Source: Xanthomonas sp. (GTDB lineage: Bacteria > Pseudomonadota > Gammaproteobacteria > Xanthomonadales > Xanthomonadaceae). Taken from it: a DNA stretch of 64,000 bases. The position numbers and the translations under genes are program-made. A model generated the notes under the pieces. It worked only from the letters and a program-made list of their open reading frames with translations, did not search any database and was not told the DNA's origin. Shown one piece after another: positions 37,705 to 49,539 of the stretch (positions are counted from its first letter, which is position 1; every line of letters begins with the position of its first letter). The stretch lies in assembly GCF_017163755.1 (NCBI RefSeq), contig NZ_JAFIWC010000018.1, positions 1-64,000 on the forward strand, given 5' to 3'.

Positions 37705-39444
37705 TCAGGCCAGGCGCAGCGACGGCGGGTACGGCGGCGTGTCCGGATAGTCGTCCTCGCGCAACCGGGCCTGCAGGCTGCGCCACCACTGCGGATCGAA
37801 CAGCTCGGCGTGCGCATGCCTGACCGCGTCCAACACCGCCGCCGGCAGGCCCATGAACAGCGCGAAGCGCTCGGGAAACACGTCGCGCGGGCCGACATGG
37901 AACCACGGCTCGGCCGACATCGCCTCCTCCTCGTTGCGCGGCTGCGGCCAGTCGCGGAACGTGCAGTCGGTGACCAGGCACAACTCGTCGTAGTCGTAGA
38001 ACACGGCGCGACCCTGGCGCGAGATGCCGAAGTTCTTCAGCAGCATGTCGCCGGGAAAGATGTTGTTGCAGGCCATGTCCTTGATCGCCTGCGCGTAGTC
38101 GAGCGCGGCCTCGCGCGCGGCCTCGGCGCCTTGCTCGCGCAGGTACAGGTTGAGCGGACGCAGCCGGCGCTGCACGTAGCACAGCTCCACGATCACGTCC
38201 TCGCCGTCTTCGCGCAGGTTGCGCGCGCAGCCTTCGAGCAGTTCCTTGAGCAGCGCCGGGGCGAAGCGCGCGCGCGGGAAGCGCAGCGAACGGTACGGCT
38301 GCGCGTCGAGCAGGCGCCCGACCCGGTCCAGGCTGAACACCAGCGCGTACTTGTTCTCCACGTCCTGGCGGCTCATCGCCTTCGGATAGGCGAAGCGGTC
38401 GCGTATCAGCTTGAACACCAGCGGATAGCTGGGCAGCGTGAACACCGCCATGACCATGCCCGGGGTGCCGTCGGCATGGGTCAGCTGCTCGTGCGGATGG
38501 GCCTGGAAGTGGCGGAAGAAGGTGCGGAAGCGCTCGGTCTTGCCCTGCTTGGCGCGCCCGAGCGTGGTGTACAGCTCGTCGATGGGCTTGTGCGGCAGCA
38601 GGCTGCGCAGGAACACCACCGCGTCGCCGACGGTGGCCAGGTCGGCCTGGAAGTAGCTGCGCGAGATGCCGAACAGCTGCGCCACGTCGCTGCGCCGGGT
38701 CAGCACCGCCTCGGCACGCAGGCCGCGTTCGTCGTTGACCAGCGCGATCACGCACGGCGAGAAGCGCTGCTCGCCGAACACGCGCCCCACCAGGTAGGCG
38801 CGGCGCTCGCGGTAGAACACCGTCTCCAGCAGTTCGATGCCGCGCACCGGATGCTCGCCCCAGTGCGCCAGGTCGTCCTGCAGGCGCACCGCGATGGCCG
38901 CCGCGCAGCGCGTGCGGTGCGCGTACGGCGCATCGAACGGGTAGTCGCCGAGCACGCGCACGAAGGTATCCACCGGCCGCGTCTCGGACACCGCATAGCT
39001 GTGCCGGGCGACCGGATGGGTGATCGCGTCGGTCGGCTCGATGTCCAGCGCGACGAACTCGATCTGCGCATCCACGCCCTGGGTGCGGAAGAAGCGCCGG
39101 GTCAGCGTGTTGTAGAAGGTCTTGTACAGCTCCTGGTCGATCAGGCCCTGCAGCTGCGCGGCGAAGCGGATGCGCACCTGCGCCCACAGGCCGCGGTCGT
39201 GGGTGCGGCCGAGCAGCAGCGTGCGCAGCCGCAGCATGCATTCCTCGATGCACTGGTCGTACAGCGCGATGCGCTCGACCGCGTCGCGGCGCGCGCCGTT
39301 CCAGTCGCGCAGTTCGAAGCGGCGCCGCGCGCGGCGGCTGATCTGCGCGAACCGCGCGTGGTAGTCCTCGAACGCGTCGTGGATCAGCCGCGCGACGGCG
39401 TCGGCACGGGGCTCGGGCGGTGGCGGCGCGGGCGCGGTGGACAT
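37705..39444 (-). CDS. aceK: Isocitrate dehydrogenase kinase/phosphatase
   Basis: AceK phosphorylates and dephosphorylates isocitrate dehydrogenase at the branch between the citric acid cycle and the glyoxylate bypass. The 579-residue protein has the normal length (578 in E. coli). Family sequences include [28 protein letters not shown] for the ATP site, and [19 protein letters not shown] with the catalytic aspartate and the NN/DxLxKN pattern of the kinase. The start is the ATG at 39444. No aceA or aceB lies next to it. The only isocitrate dehydrogenase in the window is the monomeric one 2.3 kb upstream, not the homodimeric substrate AceK is known to modify. Confidence 0.95.
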   Translation of the reverse strand: MSTAPAPPPPEPRADAVARLIHDAFEDYHARFAQISRRARRRFELRDWNGARRDAVERIALYDQCIEECMLRLRTLLLGRTHDRGLWAQVRIRFAAQLQGLIDQELYKTFYNTLTRRFFRTQGVDAQIEFVALDIEPTDAITHPVARHSYAVSETRPVDTFVRVLGDYPFDAPYAHRTRCAAAIAVRLQDDLAHWGEHPVRGIELLETVFYRERRAYLVGRVFGEQRFSPCVIALVNDERGLRAEAVLTRRSDVAQLFGISRSYFQADLATVGDAVVFLRSLLPHKPIDELYTTLGRAKQGKTERFRTFFRHFQAHPHEQLTHADGTPGMVMAVFTLPSYPLVFKLIRDRFAYPKAMSRQDVENKYALVFSLDRVGRLLDAQPYRSLRFPRARFAPALLKELLEGCARNLREDGEDVIVELCYVQRRLRPLNLYLREQGAEAAREAALDYAQAIKDMACNNIFPGDMLLKNFGISRQGRAVFYDYDELCLVTDCTFRDWPQPRNEEEAMSAEPWFHVGPRDVFPERFALFMGLPAAVLDAVRHAHAELFDPQWWRSLQARLREDDYPDTPPYPPSLRLA

Positions 39445-39483
39445 GGCCGCAGTCTAGGCCCTGTCCGCGCCGCTGCAACAGTC

Positions 39484-40422
39484 CTACCGCTTGCGCCGCG
39501 AACCGCTGCGGCGCGGCGCCTGCGCCGAGGCCGCCGCCTGCATGTGCTCGAGGTGCTCGTCGGCCTGCCGCCGCAGCCAGCCGCGAAACGCGACGAACCC
39601 CAGGTGGCCGGCCGAGCGCGGCGGATACACCAGGTAATGCGACCAGGCGGTCTTGAGCCGATGCGGCGACAGCGGCACCAGCTGGCCGGAGTCGATCAGC
39701 AGCCGCGCGCGGGTGATCCGGCCCAGGGCCACGCCGACGCCGTCCAGCGCGGCGCGGTGATGCGATTCGGAGTCGTCGAACACCGCCACGTAGCGTGCCG
39801 GCGGCGATTCGCCGGTGGCCGCGAACCAGCGGTCCCATTCGCCGTCCGGATCGCCGAGCAACGGCCACTGCGCCAGCGGCACGGGCTTGCGCGCGCGCAT
39901 CCGCGCGATCAGCGCCGGGCTGGCCATCGGCACCAGCCATTCGTCGAACAGCGGCTCAGCGGTGACCCCGCTCCACTGCCCGGTGCCGATCCGCAGCGCC
40001 GCGTCGATCTGCGGCTGCCGCTCGAAATCCACCAGCCGCTGGTCCGACAGCAGGTTGATCTCGATGGTCGGATGCGCAGTGAGGAAGCCGGCCAGCCGCG
40101 GTACCAGCCACGCCGAGGCCATCGACGGGGTGAGGCTGATCGTCAGCACGTCGTCGCGGCGCGCGGCGAACGGCTGCAGCGCTTCGGTGATCGCGTCCAG
40201 GTGCGGCGCGATGCGCTCGATCAGGCGCTGCCCGTCCGCGGTCAACGCCACGCCGCGCGCGTGCCGGGTCAGCAGCCGGTAGCCGAGCCGCTCCTCCAGC
40301 GTGCGCATCTGGTGGCTCAACGCACTGACGGTGAGGTTCATCGCCGCCGCGGCGCGCGACAGGTTGCCGAGCCGGGCGACGGTGGCGAAACCTTGCAAGG
40401 TGTGCAGCGGCGGACGCGCCAT
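39484..40422 (-). CDS. LysR-family regulator, GcvA-like
   Basis: This regulator has an N-terminal winged helix-turn-helix (about 1-62; LHTLQGFATVARLGNLSRAA then LTVSALSHQMRTLEE) and a C-terminal substrate-binding domain (about 90-290). The helix sequence ALSHQMRTLEERLG is close to the GcvA/AmpR subgroup. A basic serine- and arginine-rich tail ends it. Two starts are possible: ATG 40422 (MARPPLHTLQ, chosen as the family-like N-terminus, 312 residues) or ATG 40434, four codons earlier. A palindrome TTGAA-N5-TTCAA at 40424-40438 overlaps the longer start and looks like its operator. It is divergent from a 77-codon gene that it probably controls. Confidence 0.88.
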   Translation of the reverse strand: MARPPLHTLQGFATVARLGNLSRAAAAMNLTVSALSHQMRTLEERLGYRLLTRHARGVALTADGQRLIERIAPHLDAITEALQPFAARRDDVLTISLTPSMASAWLVPRLAGFLTAHPTIEINLLSDQRLVDFERQPQIDAALRIGTGQWSGVTAEPLFDEWLVPMASPALIARMRARKPVPLAQWPLLGDPDGEWDRWFAATGESPPARYVAVFDDSESHHRAALDGVGVALGRITRARLLIDSGQLVPLSPHRLKTAWSHYLVYPPRSAGHLGFVAFRGWLRRQADEHLEHMQAAASAQAPRRSGSRRKR

Positions 40423-40423
40423 G

Positions 40424-40438
40424 TTGAATCCCATTCAA
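40424..40438. promoter_or_regulatory. Palindromic candidate operator of the LysR gene
   Basis: TTGAATCCCATTCAA is a perfect 5-base inverted repeat around a five-base centre, a size and style typical of LysR-type binding sites (T-N11-A). It sits between the LysR gene and the divergent small gene, and overlaps the first codons if the longer LysR start is used. Confidence 0.55.
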
Positions 40439-40517
40439 GGCTGACTTGCAAAACCATCGCTTTTTCGGCGTCGAGCTTGCGCCTATCGTCGATCCTACTC
40501 AAGTGAGGAGACGCGCC

Positions 40518-40751
40518 ATGAGCATCTTCAACGACCTGCTGTTCCACCACGGGCATGTCGCCAACGCCGAGCTGGCGCGTTCGCTGGCTGCGCCGAAGGA
40601 CCCGGCGCCGGCGCCAGGACCGGCGCCGCAGCCTCAGGACAGCGACGCCAACGCGGCGCAGGCCGCGCCCGAGGCAAAGCGCGCGGCGGCGCGGGCGCGC
40701 CGCCATTCGGCGCTGCTGCAAGCGATGACCGCGCTGTCGCCGTTTCGTTGA
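40518..40751 (+). CDS. Small hypothetical protein (77 aa)
   Basis: A 77-codon gene with a good ribosome site (GAGGAG 7 bases before the ATG) encodes a protein that starts MSIFNDLLFHHGHVANAELA, has a proline/alanine-rich middle (about 26-48), and ends in a basic helix (KRAAARARRHSALLQAMTAL). It has no signal peptide or membrane segment. It is divergent from a LysR gene, with 83 to 95 bases between the start codons, so it is probably the target of that regulator. Function unknown. Two GC-rich imperfect hairpins lie in the 115 bases between its stop and the convergent reductase gene. Confidence 0.72.
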   Translation: MSIFNDLLFHHGHVANAELARSLAAPKDPAPAPGPAPQPQDSDANAAQAAPEAKRAAARARRHSALLQAMTALSPFR

Positions 40752-40866
40752 AACGGCGGCGCCGCTACCCGCAGGCATGCGTTCGCCTGCGGCCATCGGT
40801 GCCTGCCGCGTTCGCCGGCAGGCGCGATACGGTATCAGGCAGCGTATCGATGCTTGAACCAGCGCT

Positions 40867-41526
40867 TCAGGTCAGATGCCTGCGCCGCTCCAGCTCCGCT
40901 TCGGTCGGCTGCTCGAACTCGAACGAGCCGGTGACGATATCGCCGTTGCGGACATAGCGGTTGACGGTGACGCCGGAGCCGGAGGTCTTCGAACCGACCA
41001 GCTTCAGCGCGCCGGCGAAAGCGCCGTCGCCGAACAGCTTCTTGCCCTTGCCGAGCACCAGCGGGAAGATCGACACGTTCAGCTCGTCGACGAGGTCGTG
41101 TTCGAACAGCGTCTTCAGCAGGTCGGTCGAGCCCTGGGTGAGCAGGTCCGGCCCGTCCTCGCCTTTCAGCTTTCTGACCGCGGCCATCGCGTCGGGATGC
41201 AGCGCATGACTGTTCTGCCAGGCGAGCCTGAGCGAGGGGTTGCGGGTCGCGACGTACTTGTTGATCCGGTCGAACATCGGGCCGATCGGATCGTCCGCGC
41301 CGACGTAGGGCCAATGCGCCGCGAAGATGTCGTAGGTCTTGCGCCCGAGCAGGAGGTCGAACGGCTTGGCGAACATCTCGCCCACCGACGCTTCCAGCGT
41401 GCTGTCGAAATAGGGCGCGGCCCAGCCGCCGTGCCCGAAGCCGCCGACCGGATCTTCGTCCGGCCCGCCCGGCGCCTGCATGACGCCGTCGAGACTCACG
41501 AACGCACCCACGATGATCTTTCTCAT
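40867..41526 (-). CDS. Dihydrofolate-reductase/RibD-like protein
   Basis: The 219-residue protein belongs to the RibD C-terminal/DHFR-like superfamily (bacterial YyaP/YwjB-type reductases): it begins MRKIIVGAFVSLDGVMQAPGG, the family signature, with the LLGRKTYDIF segment near residue 60 and the NADPH-site-like LLTQGSTDLLKTLFE near 128. It is likely a small NADPH-binding reductase of unknown substrate and should not be called a folate enzyme without evidence. The start is the ATG at 41526 (AGGAGAACGGA upstream); an earlier ATG nine codons up is less likely. It converges with the small 77-codon gene. Confidence 0.87.
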   Translation of the reverse strand: MRKIIVGAFVSLDGVMQAPGGPDEDPVGGFGHGGWAAPYFDSTLEASVGEMFAKPFDLLLGRKTYDIFAAHWPYVGADDPIGPMFDRINKYVATRNPSLRLAWQNSHALHPDAMAAVRKLKGEDGPDLLTQGSTDLLKTLFEHDLVDELNVSIFPLVLGKGKKLFGDGAFAGALKLVGSKTSGSGVTVNRYVRNGDIVTGSFEFEQPTEAELERRRHLT

Positions 41527-41696
41527 TCCGTTCTCCTGAGGCGCGGCGGCCACGATCGGCCAACGCTACCCCACACGACGTTCCGGGATGGCCGGTTTCG
41601 ACAAGGAGAATGGTATCGGAGCCGCAGCGCGTGCTGCGGCACCGCGTGGCGAGGACAGGCCGACGCCTCGGCCTGTCCCCCGCCGCTGCGCCTGGA

Positions 41697-44612
<2,916 letters not shown>

Positions 44613-45116
44613 TTACTTGACTTCGAATTCCTGCGGCGTGCCCGCCGGCTGGCCGTTGACGGTGACTTCGGCCTTGTACTTGCCGGCCGGCCAACCGTTG
44701 GCGTTGGTGAATTCGAAATTGGTGGTTTCCGCGCCGGCCGTGGTCAGGGTCTGGTTGTGCTCGCCGGCGGTCTGCCCGTCCTGGAACAGCAGCCTGGCGC
44801 CGACCGAGGTACTAGTGGACGAGCCTTCGGTCTTGACCGAGACCAGGATTTTGTCCTTGCTGCTCAGGGTGGTCATGGGCGCGACCGCCTTGTCCGCGCC
44901 GGCGGCGTTGCCTACCGTCACCGACGCCACGGTCACCTGGCCCGCGGTCGCGGCGGCCGGCGGCTGCGCAACGTCGGCGGGGCCGGGCAGCTGTTCGGTC
45001 GGCGCCGACGACGTCGGATCCTGGGACACGTTCTGCTCCTGGTCCTGCTTCTTGCACGCGGACAGGCCGGCGGTCACCGCCAGCAGCAACAGCATCGATT
45101 TCGAATGGATCTTCAT
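44613..45116 (-). CDS. Putative lipoprotein with Ig-like domain
   Basis: The 167-residue protein has a lipoprotein signal (SMLLLLAVTAGLSAC, lipobox cysteine at residue 21), an acidic, Pro/Ser-rich linker (about 22-60) and an Ig-like beta domain (about 62-165) ending NANGWPAGKYKAEVTVNGQ, a pattern common in extracytoplasmic sandwich domains. The start is the ATG at 45116 (MKIHSKSM), with AAGGAG upstream; a GTG 4 codons earlier overlaps that ribosome site. It lies 73 bases after the small LysM gene on the same strand and has its own terminator, so the two are likely one unit. The ligand is unknown. Confidence 0.82.
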   Translation of the reverse strand: MKIHSKSMLLLLAVTAGLSACKKQDQEQNVSQDPTSSAPTEQLPGPADVAQPPAAATAGQVTVASVTVGNAAGADKAVAPMTTLSSKDKILVSVKTEGSSTSTSVGARLLFQDGQTAGEHNQTLTTAGAETTNFEFTNANGWPAGKYKAEVTVNGQPAGTPQEFEVK

Positions 45117-45189
45117 GCGCAGTGACACTCCTTGGATACGGTGACTAGCCCGGAATACCGGCTAGAGGAAAAGGGCCGCGTACGCGCAT

Positions 45190-45480
45190 TCAATGCGGCG
45201 GAAGCTTGAGGGTCTGGCCGGGGTAGATCTTGTCCGGGTCGACGAGCACGTCCCGGTTGGCTTCGAAGATGCGCGTCCAGGCATTGCCGTCGCCGTAGTG
45301 CAGCTTGGCGATCTTGGACAGCGAATCGCCGGCCTTGACCACGTAGATCTGCTCGACGATATCGGCAGTGCTGTCCACACGGACGCTGACAGCGGAGAAG
45401 TCCGCCTTCGGCGCTTCCTCCGCGGTGCTGTCCACCTTGGCGGTCACCGCCGAGAAATCGGCTTTCTTATCGCTGCTCAT
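45190..45480 (-). CDS. Small LysM protein with duplicated N-terminal repeat
   Basis: The 96-residue protein ends in a single LysM domain (IYVVKAGDSLSKIAKLHYG, about 45-93), which binds peptidoglycan or chitin. No signal peptide is visible. The first 40 residues consist of a tandem repeat: KADFSAVTAKVDSTA (6-20) and KADFSAVSVRVDSTA (25-39). In the related YgaU/LysM protein of E. coli the LysM domain follows a BON domain, so here the BON part seems to be replaced by the repeat. It is 73 bases upstream of the lipoprotein gene on the same strand. The lack of export signal makes its site of action uncertain. Confidence 0.85.
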   Translation of the reverse strand: MSSDKKADFSAVTAKVDSTAEEAPKADFSAVSVRVDSTADIVEQIYVVKAGDSLSKIAKLHYGDGNAWTRIFEANRDVLVDPDKIYPGQTLKLPPH

Positions 45481-45585
45481 CGCGGTAGCTCCGTACCTGG
45501 GTCGACGGCGCTCACCGTTGCATAGCGTTTGTTAAAAGCGGATCGCGCAATCGTGAACACCGTCCCCGGCGTTCAGTCCGGCAGG

Positions 45586-46404
45586 CTACTGCCGCGGGTC
45601 GCGGTGGAAGGCGATCGGCTCGGCCACGTCCGCGGTGGCGCGCCAGGGATTGATGTCCAGGCCGCCGCGGCGGGTATAGCGCGCCTCCACCTGCAGCGAC
45701 TGCGGCCGGCAGCGCGTCATCAGGTCGTGGAAGATCTGCTCCACGCACTGCTCGTGGAAGCCGGCGTGCTCGCGGTAGCTGACCACGTAGCGCAGCAGGC
45801 CTTCGCGATCGATGCGCCCGCCGCGGTAGCGGATGCTCAGCGTGGCCCAGTCCGGTTGCCCGGTGACCGGGCAGTTGGACTTGAGCAGCTCGCTGAACAA
45901 GGTTTCCTCCACCACGTCCTCGTCCTGCGCCAGCAGGAACGGCGGATGCGGCGGACCGTAGTGGTCGATGGCGATGTCCAGCGCGTCCAGCGATTCGCCC
46001 TCGCCCAGCGGGTCGGCCGGCGGCAGGCCGAACTCCACCGCCACGTCGGCGCCGGCGCGCGCCGACAGGTCGGTGACGATGCAGGCGCGCACCGCCTCGG
46101 CGCTGTTGAAGCGCGTGGCGTTGAGCGAGTTGAGGTACAGCTTGAGCGACTTGGATTCGATCAGCTGCGGCGAGGTGCACGGCACCTGCAAGGTGGCCGT
46201 GGCCACGCAGGGCTTGCCCTGCGCGTCCAGCCAGCTCAGCTCGTAGGCGTGCCAGCGGTCGAGGCCGAAGAACGGCAGCGCGCCGGTGTCCAGGCCGATG
46301 TCGGCGCGGCCGGCGGCGCGCGGGATGGGGAACAGCAGCGACGGGTCGTACTGCGACGGGTACGCGACCTCGCGGCCGAGACTGGAATCCTGGGGGGTGT
46401 TCAT
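45586..46404 (-). CDS. queF: NADPH-dependent 7-cyano-7-deazaguanine reductase
   Basis: QueF reduces preQ0 to preQ1 with two NADPH, a step in making queuosine for tRNA. The 272-residue enzyme is the long, two-domain form: the substrate motif [11 protein letters not shown] is in the first half, and the catalytic cysteine in [13 protein letters not shown] in the second half, with E and H residues in [13 protein letters not shown]. All key residues are present. The start is the ATG at 46404 ([16 protein letters not shown]). It is separated from the LysM gene by 105 bases and from the M20 peptidase by a repeat-containing spacer. Confidence 0.95.
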   Translation of the reverse strand: MNTPQDSSLGREVAYPSQYDPSLLFPIPRAAGRADIGLDTGALPFFGLDRWHAYELSWLDAQGKPCVATATLQVPCTSPQLIESKSLKLYLNSLNATRFNSAEAVRACIVTDLSARAGADVAVEFGLPPADPLGEGESLDALDIAIDHYGPPHPPFLLAQDEDVVEETLFSELLKSNCPVTGQPDWATLSIRYRGGRIDREGLLRYVVSYREHAGFHEQCVEQIFHDLMTRCRPQSLQVEARYTRRGGLDINPWRATADVAEPIAFHRDPRQ

Positions 46405-46440
46405 GGCGCAAGTCTAACGGGCGCGGTCTTGCTGGCAGAT

Positions 46441-46600
46441 ATATGGGAGGCGGCAATTCGGGATTGGGGATTGGCGAAGCCGGGCCGAAGTGAGTACGGC
46501 CGAGCCAACACCAATCACCCAAGGCCGGGACCGTGGATCGACGGAGCCGCCGGCACGCAAGTACCGCCAGTTTTACGAATCCACCATCCCGACTCCCGAA
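46441..46600. repeat. Degenerate inverted-repeat spacer after the M20 gene
   Basis: The 196-base spacer between queF and the M20 peptidase (46405-46600) holds short G-rich units (CGGGATTGGGGATTGG near 46455) on one side, and C-rich units (CCAATCACCC near 46510; CATCCCGACTCCCGAATC near 46585) on the other, which can pair imperfectly. The style matches the spacers at 5121-5228 and 52766-52911, so these are likely members of one degenerate family. Confidence 0.45.
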
Positions 46601-47911
46601 TCACCGCTTCATGTGCAGATAGTCCAACGACACCTGCAGCAGCGCGCGCAAGCCCACGTCCAGCGACGATTCGTCGAGCAGGAACTGCGGCGAGTGGTTG
46701 CTGGGCGCGGTCGCCGGGTCGGTGCCCTTGGCGGTGGCGCCGACGAAGAAGAACATCGACGGCACCTGCTGTGCGTAGAACGAGAAGTCTTCGGCGCCCA
46801 TCTGCAGCGGCGGCTCGTAGACGTTGCCGGCGCCGACCACCGCCTGCAGGCTGGGCAGCATCTTCGCGGTCAGCGCCGGGTCGTTGACCGTGGCCGGGTT
46901 GCCGTCCTGGTCCGGCACCCGCGCGTCGACCTTGGCGCCGTGCGCGGCGGCGGTGTGCTCGGCGACGTTCTTCAGGTCGGCGAAGATCTGCTGGCGCATG
47001 CCTTCGTCGAAGGTGCGGATGGTGCCGACCATCTCCACGTCGTCGGGAATGATGTTGTAGCGGATGCCGCCCTTGATCGCGCCGAAGCTGACCACCGCCG
47101 GCTGCTTGCTGAGGTTGGCGCGGCGGCTGACCACGGTCTGCGCGGTGCCGATCAGGTCGGCGCTGGCCACGATCGGGTCGATGCCGTTCCACGGCGCCGA
47201 GCCGTGGGTCTGGCGCCCGAGCACCTTGATGCTGAAGCGGTCCGAGGCGGCCATCAGCGGGCCGCCGCGCACCGCGATCTTGCCCGCCTGCACGCTGGAG
47301 AACACGTGCAGGCCGAACATCGCCTGCGGCTTGAAGTCGCGGAACAGGCCTTCCTTGAGCATCAGCGACGCGCCGCCTTCCTCGTTGCCCGGCGCGCCTT
47401 CCTCCGAGGGCTGGAACACCAGCATCACCTCGCCCGGCAGCTGCGCGCGCATCGCCACCAGCGCCTCGGCCACGCCGAGCAGGATGCTGGTGTGCGCGTC
47501 GTGGCCGCAGGCGTGCATCACCCCCACGGTCTCGCCGCGGTACTGGCTGGTGGCCTTGGAGGCGAACGGCAGGCCGGTCTGCTCGGTCACCGGCAGCGCG
47601 TCCATGTCCGCGCGCAGCGCGATGCGCGGGCCGGGCAGGCCGCCCTTGATGATCGCCACCACGCCGTGGTGGGCGATCCCGGTCTGCGGCTTCAGGCCCA
47701 GCGCGCGCAGCCGCTCGGCGACCTTGGCCGCGGTGCGCTCCTCGCGGTTGGACAGTTCCGGGTGCTGGTGGAAGTCGCGCCGCCACTCGACCACCTTGGG
47801 CTGCAGCCTGGCCGCGGCGGCCGCCACCTCGGGGCGTTCGGCCGATTGCGCCGAGGCCAGCAGGGGGACGGCGAGCAGGAGCGCGGGAAGCAGGCAGGAC
47901 GGACGCGGCAT
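46601..47911 (-). CDS. Secreted M20-family amidohydrolase/carboxypeptidase
   Basis: The 436-residue protein belongs to the M20D amidohydrolases (hippurate hydrolase/IAA-amino-acid hydrolase/HipO-like). It has a signal peptide (LLPALLLAVPLLASAQSA, residues about 7-24), then RRDFHQHPELSNREERT, the start of the domain, the metal-site sequence MHACGHDAHTSILLG, and QPSEEGAPGNEEGG with the catalytic and metal glutamates, and a late metal histidine in PSNHSPQF. It probably removes acyl groups from amino acids in the periplasm or outside. The start is the ATG at 47911. It is divergent from the RND efflux operon, with 284 bases between. Confidence 0.92.
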   Translation of the reverse strand: MPRPSCLLPALLLAVPLLASAQSAERPEVAAAAARLQPKVVEWRRDFHQHPELSNREERTAAKVAERLRALGLKPQTGIAHHGVVAIIKGGLPGPRIALRADMDALPVTEQTGLPFASKATSQYRGETVGVMHACGHDAHTSILLGVAEALVAMRAQLPGEVMLVFQPSEEGAPGNEEGGASLMLKEGLFRDFKPQAMFGLHVFSSVQAGKIAVRGGPLMAASDRFSIKVLGRQTHGSAPWNGIDPIVASADLIGTAQTVVSRRANLSKQPAVVSFGAIKGGIRYNIIPDDVEMVGTIRTFDEGMRQQIFADLKNVAEHTAAAHGAKVDARVPDQDGNPATVNDPALTAKMLPSLQAVVGAGNVYEPPLQMGAEDFSFYAQQVPSMFFFVGATAKGTDPATAPSNHSPQFLLDESSLDVGLRALLQVSLDYLHMKR

Positions 47912-48195
47912 GGCGATCTCCGGTGGGTTTGGATGAGGGCGTTCAGCCAATGTAGTGCATCCGCGCCGGCCAGGCACCGGTCCGCCGCGCCGCGCGGGGC
48001 GAAAAACCCTTACGAATCCGTGTCAACCGATGCGGCGCTGGCGCGTTGCCGGTGCCGATGGAACGCATCGGCGCCGATGCGGTCTGTCCCTTCAGTCATG
48101 GTCCAATCGCGCGGCGCCGACGATATGCTTCCACGCTTGTCGCACCAGCCATCGCGGGAGGGTCCCCTACCCCGCCTCGCCACAGGAGTTGCCGG

Positions 48196-49434
48196 ATGTC
48201 GCGTTTCTGGAAAGTTGCGCTGCTGGTCGTCGCAGCAGTCGTCGTCGTGGCCCTGGGCATGCGCTTCATGCGCGGCGGCGGCGGCGCCGGGCAGGAGCGA
48301 GGCGCGATGGGAGGCGAAGACGCCGACAAGGCTCCGGTCCCGGTCACCGTGGTCGCCGCCACCGGCCAGGCGGTGCCGATCTACGCCACCGCCACCGGCA
48401 CCGTGGCCGCGCTCAACACCGTCACCGTCAACCCACAGGTCGGCGGCCAGCTGATGAGCCTCAACTTCCGCGAGGGCCAGGAAGTGAAGAAGGGCGACCT
48501 GCTGGCGCAGATCGACCCGCGTTCGCTGCAGGCCAGCTACGACCAGGCCGCGGCGAGCAAGCGCCAGAACGAGGCGCTGCTGGCGACCGCGCGCTCCACC
48601 TTCCAGCGTTCCAACGCCCCCGAATACCGCCAGTACGTGGCCAAGACCGACCTGGACACGCAGCGCAACCAGGTGGCGCAGTACGAAGGGGCGGTGGCCG
48701 CCAACGAGGCGGCGATGCGCGAGGCGCAGGTGCAGCTGCAGTACACCCGCATCGTGGCGCCGATCGACGGCATCACCGGTATCCGCGGCGTGGACGCAGG
48801 CAACATCGTCAGCGCCACCAGCAGCATCGTCACCATCACCCAGGTGCATCCGATCTACGTGGTGTTCAACCTGGCCGAGCGCGAGCTGCAGGGCGTGCGC
48901 GAGGCGCAGGCGGCCGGCCCGCTGGTGGTCGCGGCGCTGGACCGCAGCGATTCGCACGTGATCGCCGGCGATGGCCGCGTCGACGTGATCGACAACCAGA
49001 TCGCCAGCGACACCGGCACCTTCCGCGTGCGCGCCGAGTTTCCCAACACCAACAACGCGCTGTGGCCGGGCCAGTTCGTCAACGTGCGGCTGACCCTGCG
49101 CACCCTGGCCGAGGGCGTGGTGGTGCCGGCGCAGGCGGTGCAGCGCGGCCCCGACGGCGACTACGTGTACGTGGTGCAGGGCGACAGCACGGTGCAGATG
49201 CGGACCGTCAAGCAGGGCGTGGAGGTCGGCGACAGCCACGTGCAGCTGGTGCAGGGCCTGAAGGCCGGCGAGCGGGTGGTGACCGAAGGCCAGTTCCGGC
49301 TCAAGCCGGGCACCAAGGTCACCGCGCTGAAGCCGGGCCAGACCCCGCCGGAACCGACCGAGGCCGAGCTGAAGGCGGCCGAGAGCAAGCGCGGCAAGGA
49401 AGGCGGCGGCCGCCGCGGCGGCGGTCCGCGCTGA
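48196..49434 (+). CDS. mdtA: RND efflux periplasmic adaptor (MdtA-like)
   Basis: The 412-residue protein is a membrane-fusion adaptor that links RND pumps to an outer-membrane channel. An N-terminal membrane anchor (FWKVALLVVAAVVVVALGM) is followed by lipoyl-like and hairpin regions (NFREGQEVKKGDLLAQIDP, about 92-110), a helical hairpin (about 105-165), the beta-barrel RGVDAGNIVSATSSIVTITQ, and a proximal domain ending in a Lys/Arg/Gly-rich tail. It begins an operon of one adaptor and two pumps, like E. coli MdtABC. The start is the ATG at 48196 (GGAG upstream). No outer-membrane factor gene follows, so TolC or similar elsewhere is likely used. mdtA is used by homology and gene order. Confidence 0.9.
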   Translation: MSRFWKVALLVVAAVVVVALGMRFMRGGGGAGQERGAMGGEDADKAPVPVTVVAATGQAVPIYATATGTVAALNTVTVNPQVGGQLMSLNFREGQEVKKGDLLAQIDPRSLQASYDQAAASKRQNEALLATARSTFQRSNAPEYRQYVAKTDLDTQRNQVAQYEGAVAANEAAMREAQVQLQYTRIVAPIDGITGIRGVDAGNIVSATSSIVTITQVHPIYVVFNLAERELQGVREAQAAGPLVVAALDRSDSHVIAGDGRVDVIDNQIASDTGTFRVRAEFPNTNNALWPGQFVNVRLTLRTLAEGVVVPAQAVQRGPDGDYVYVVQGDSTVQMRTVKQGVEVGDSHVQLVQGLKAGERVVTEGQFRLKPGTKVTALKPGQTPPEPTEAELKAAESKRGKEGGGRRGGGPR

Positions 49435-49539
49435 CGCCCGCCGCGGGGCGCGGGCCCCGCATCCGCTTGCCGCCCGCCACGGTGCGCAGCGGCGTTCGGC
49501 TCCCTGAGTTTCCGTTCGACCTTTGCAAGGACACGCCAC

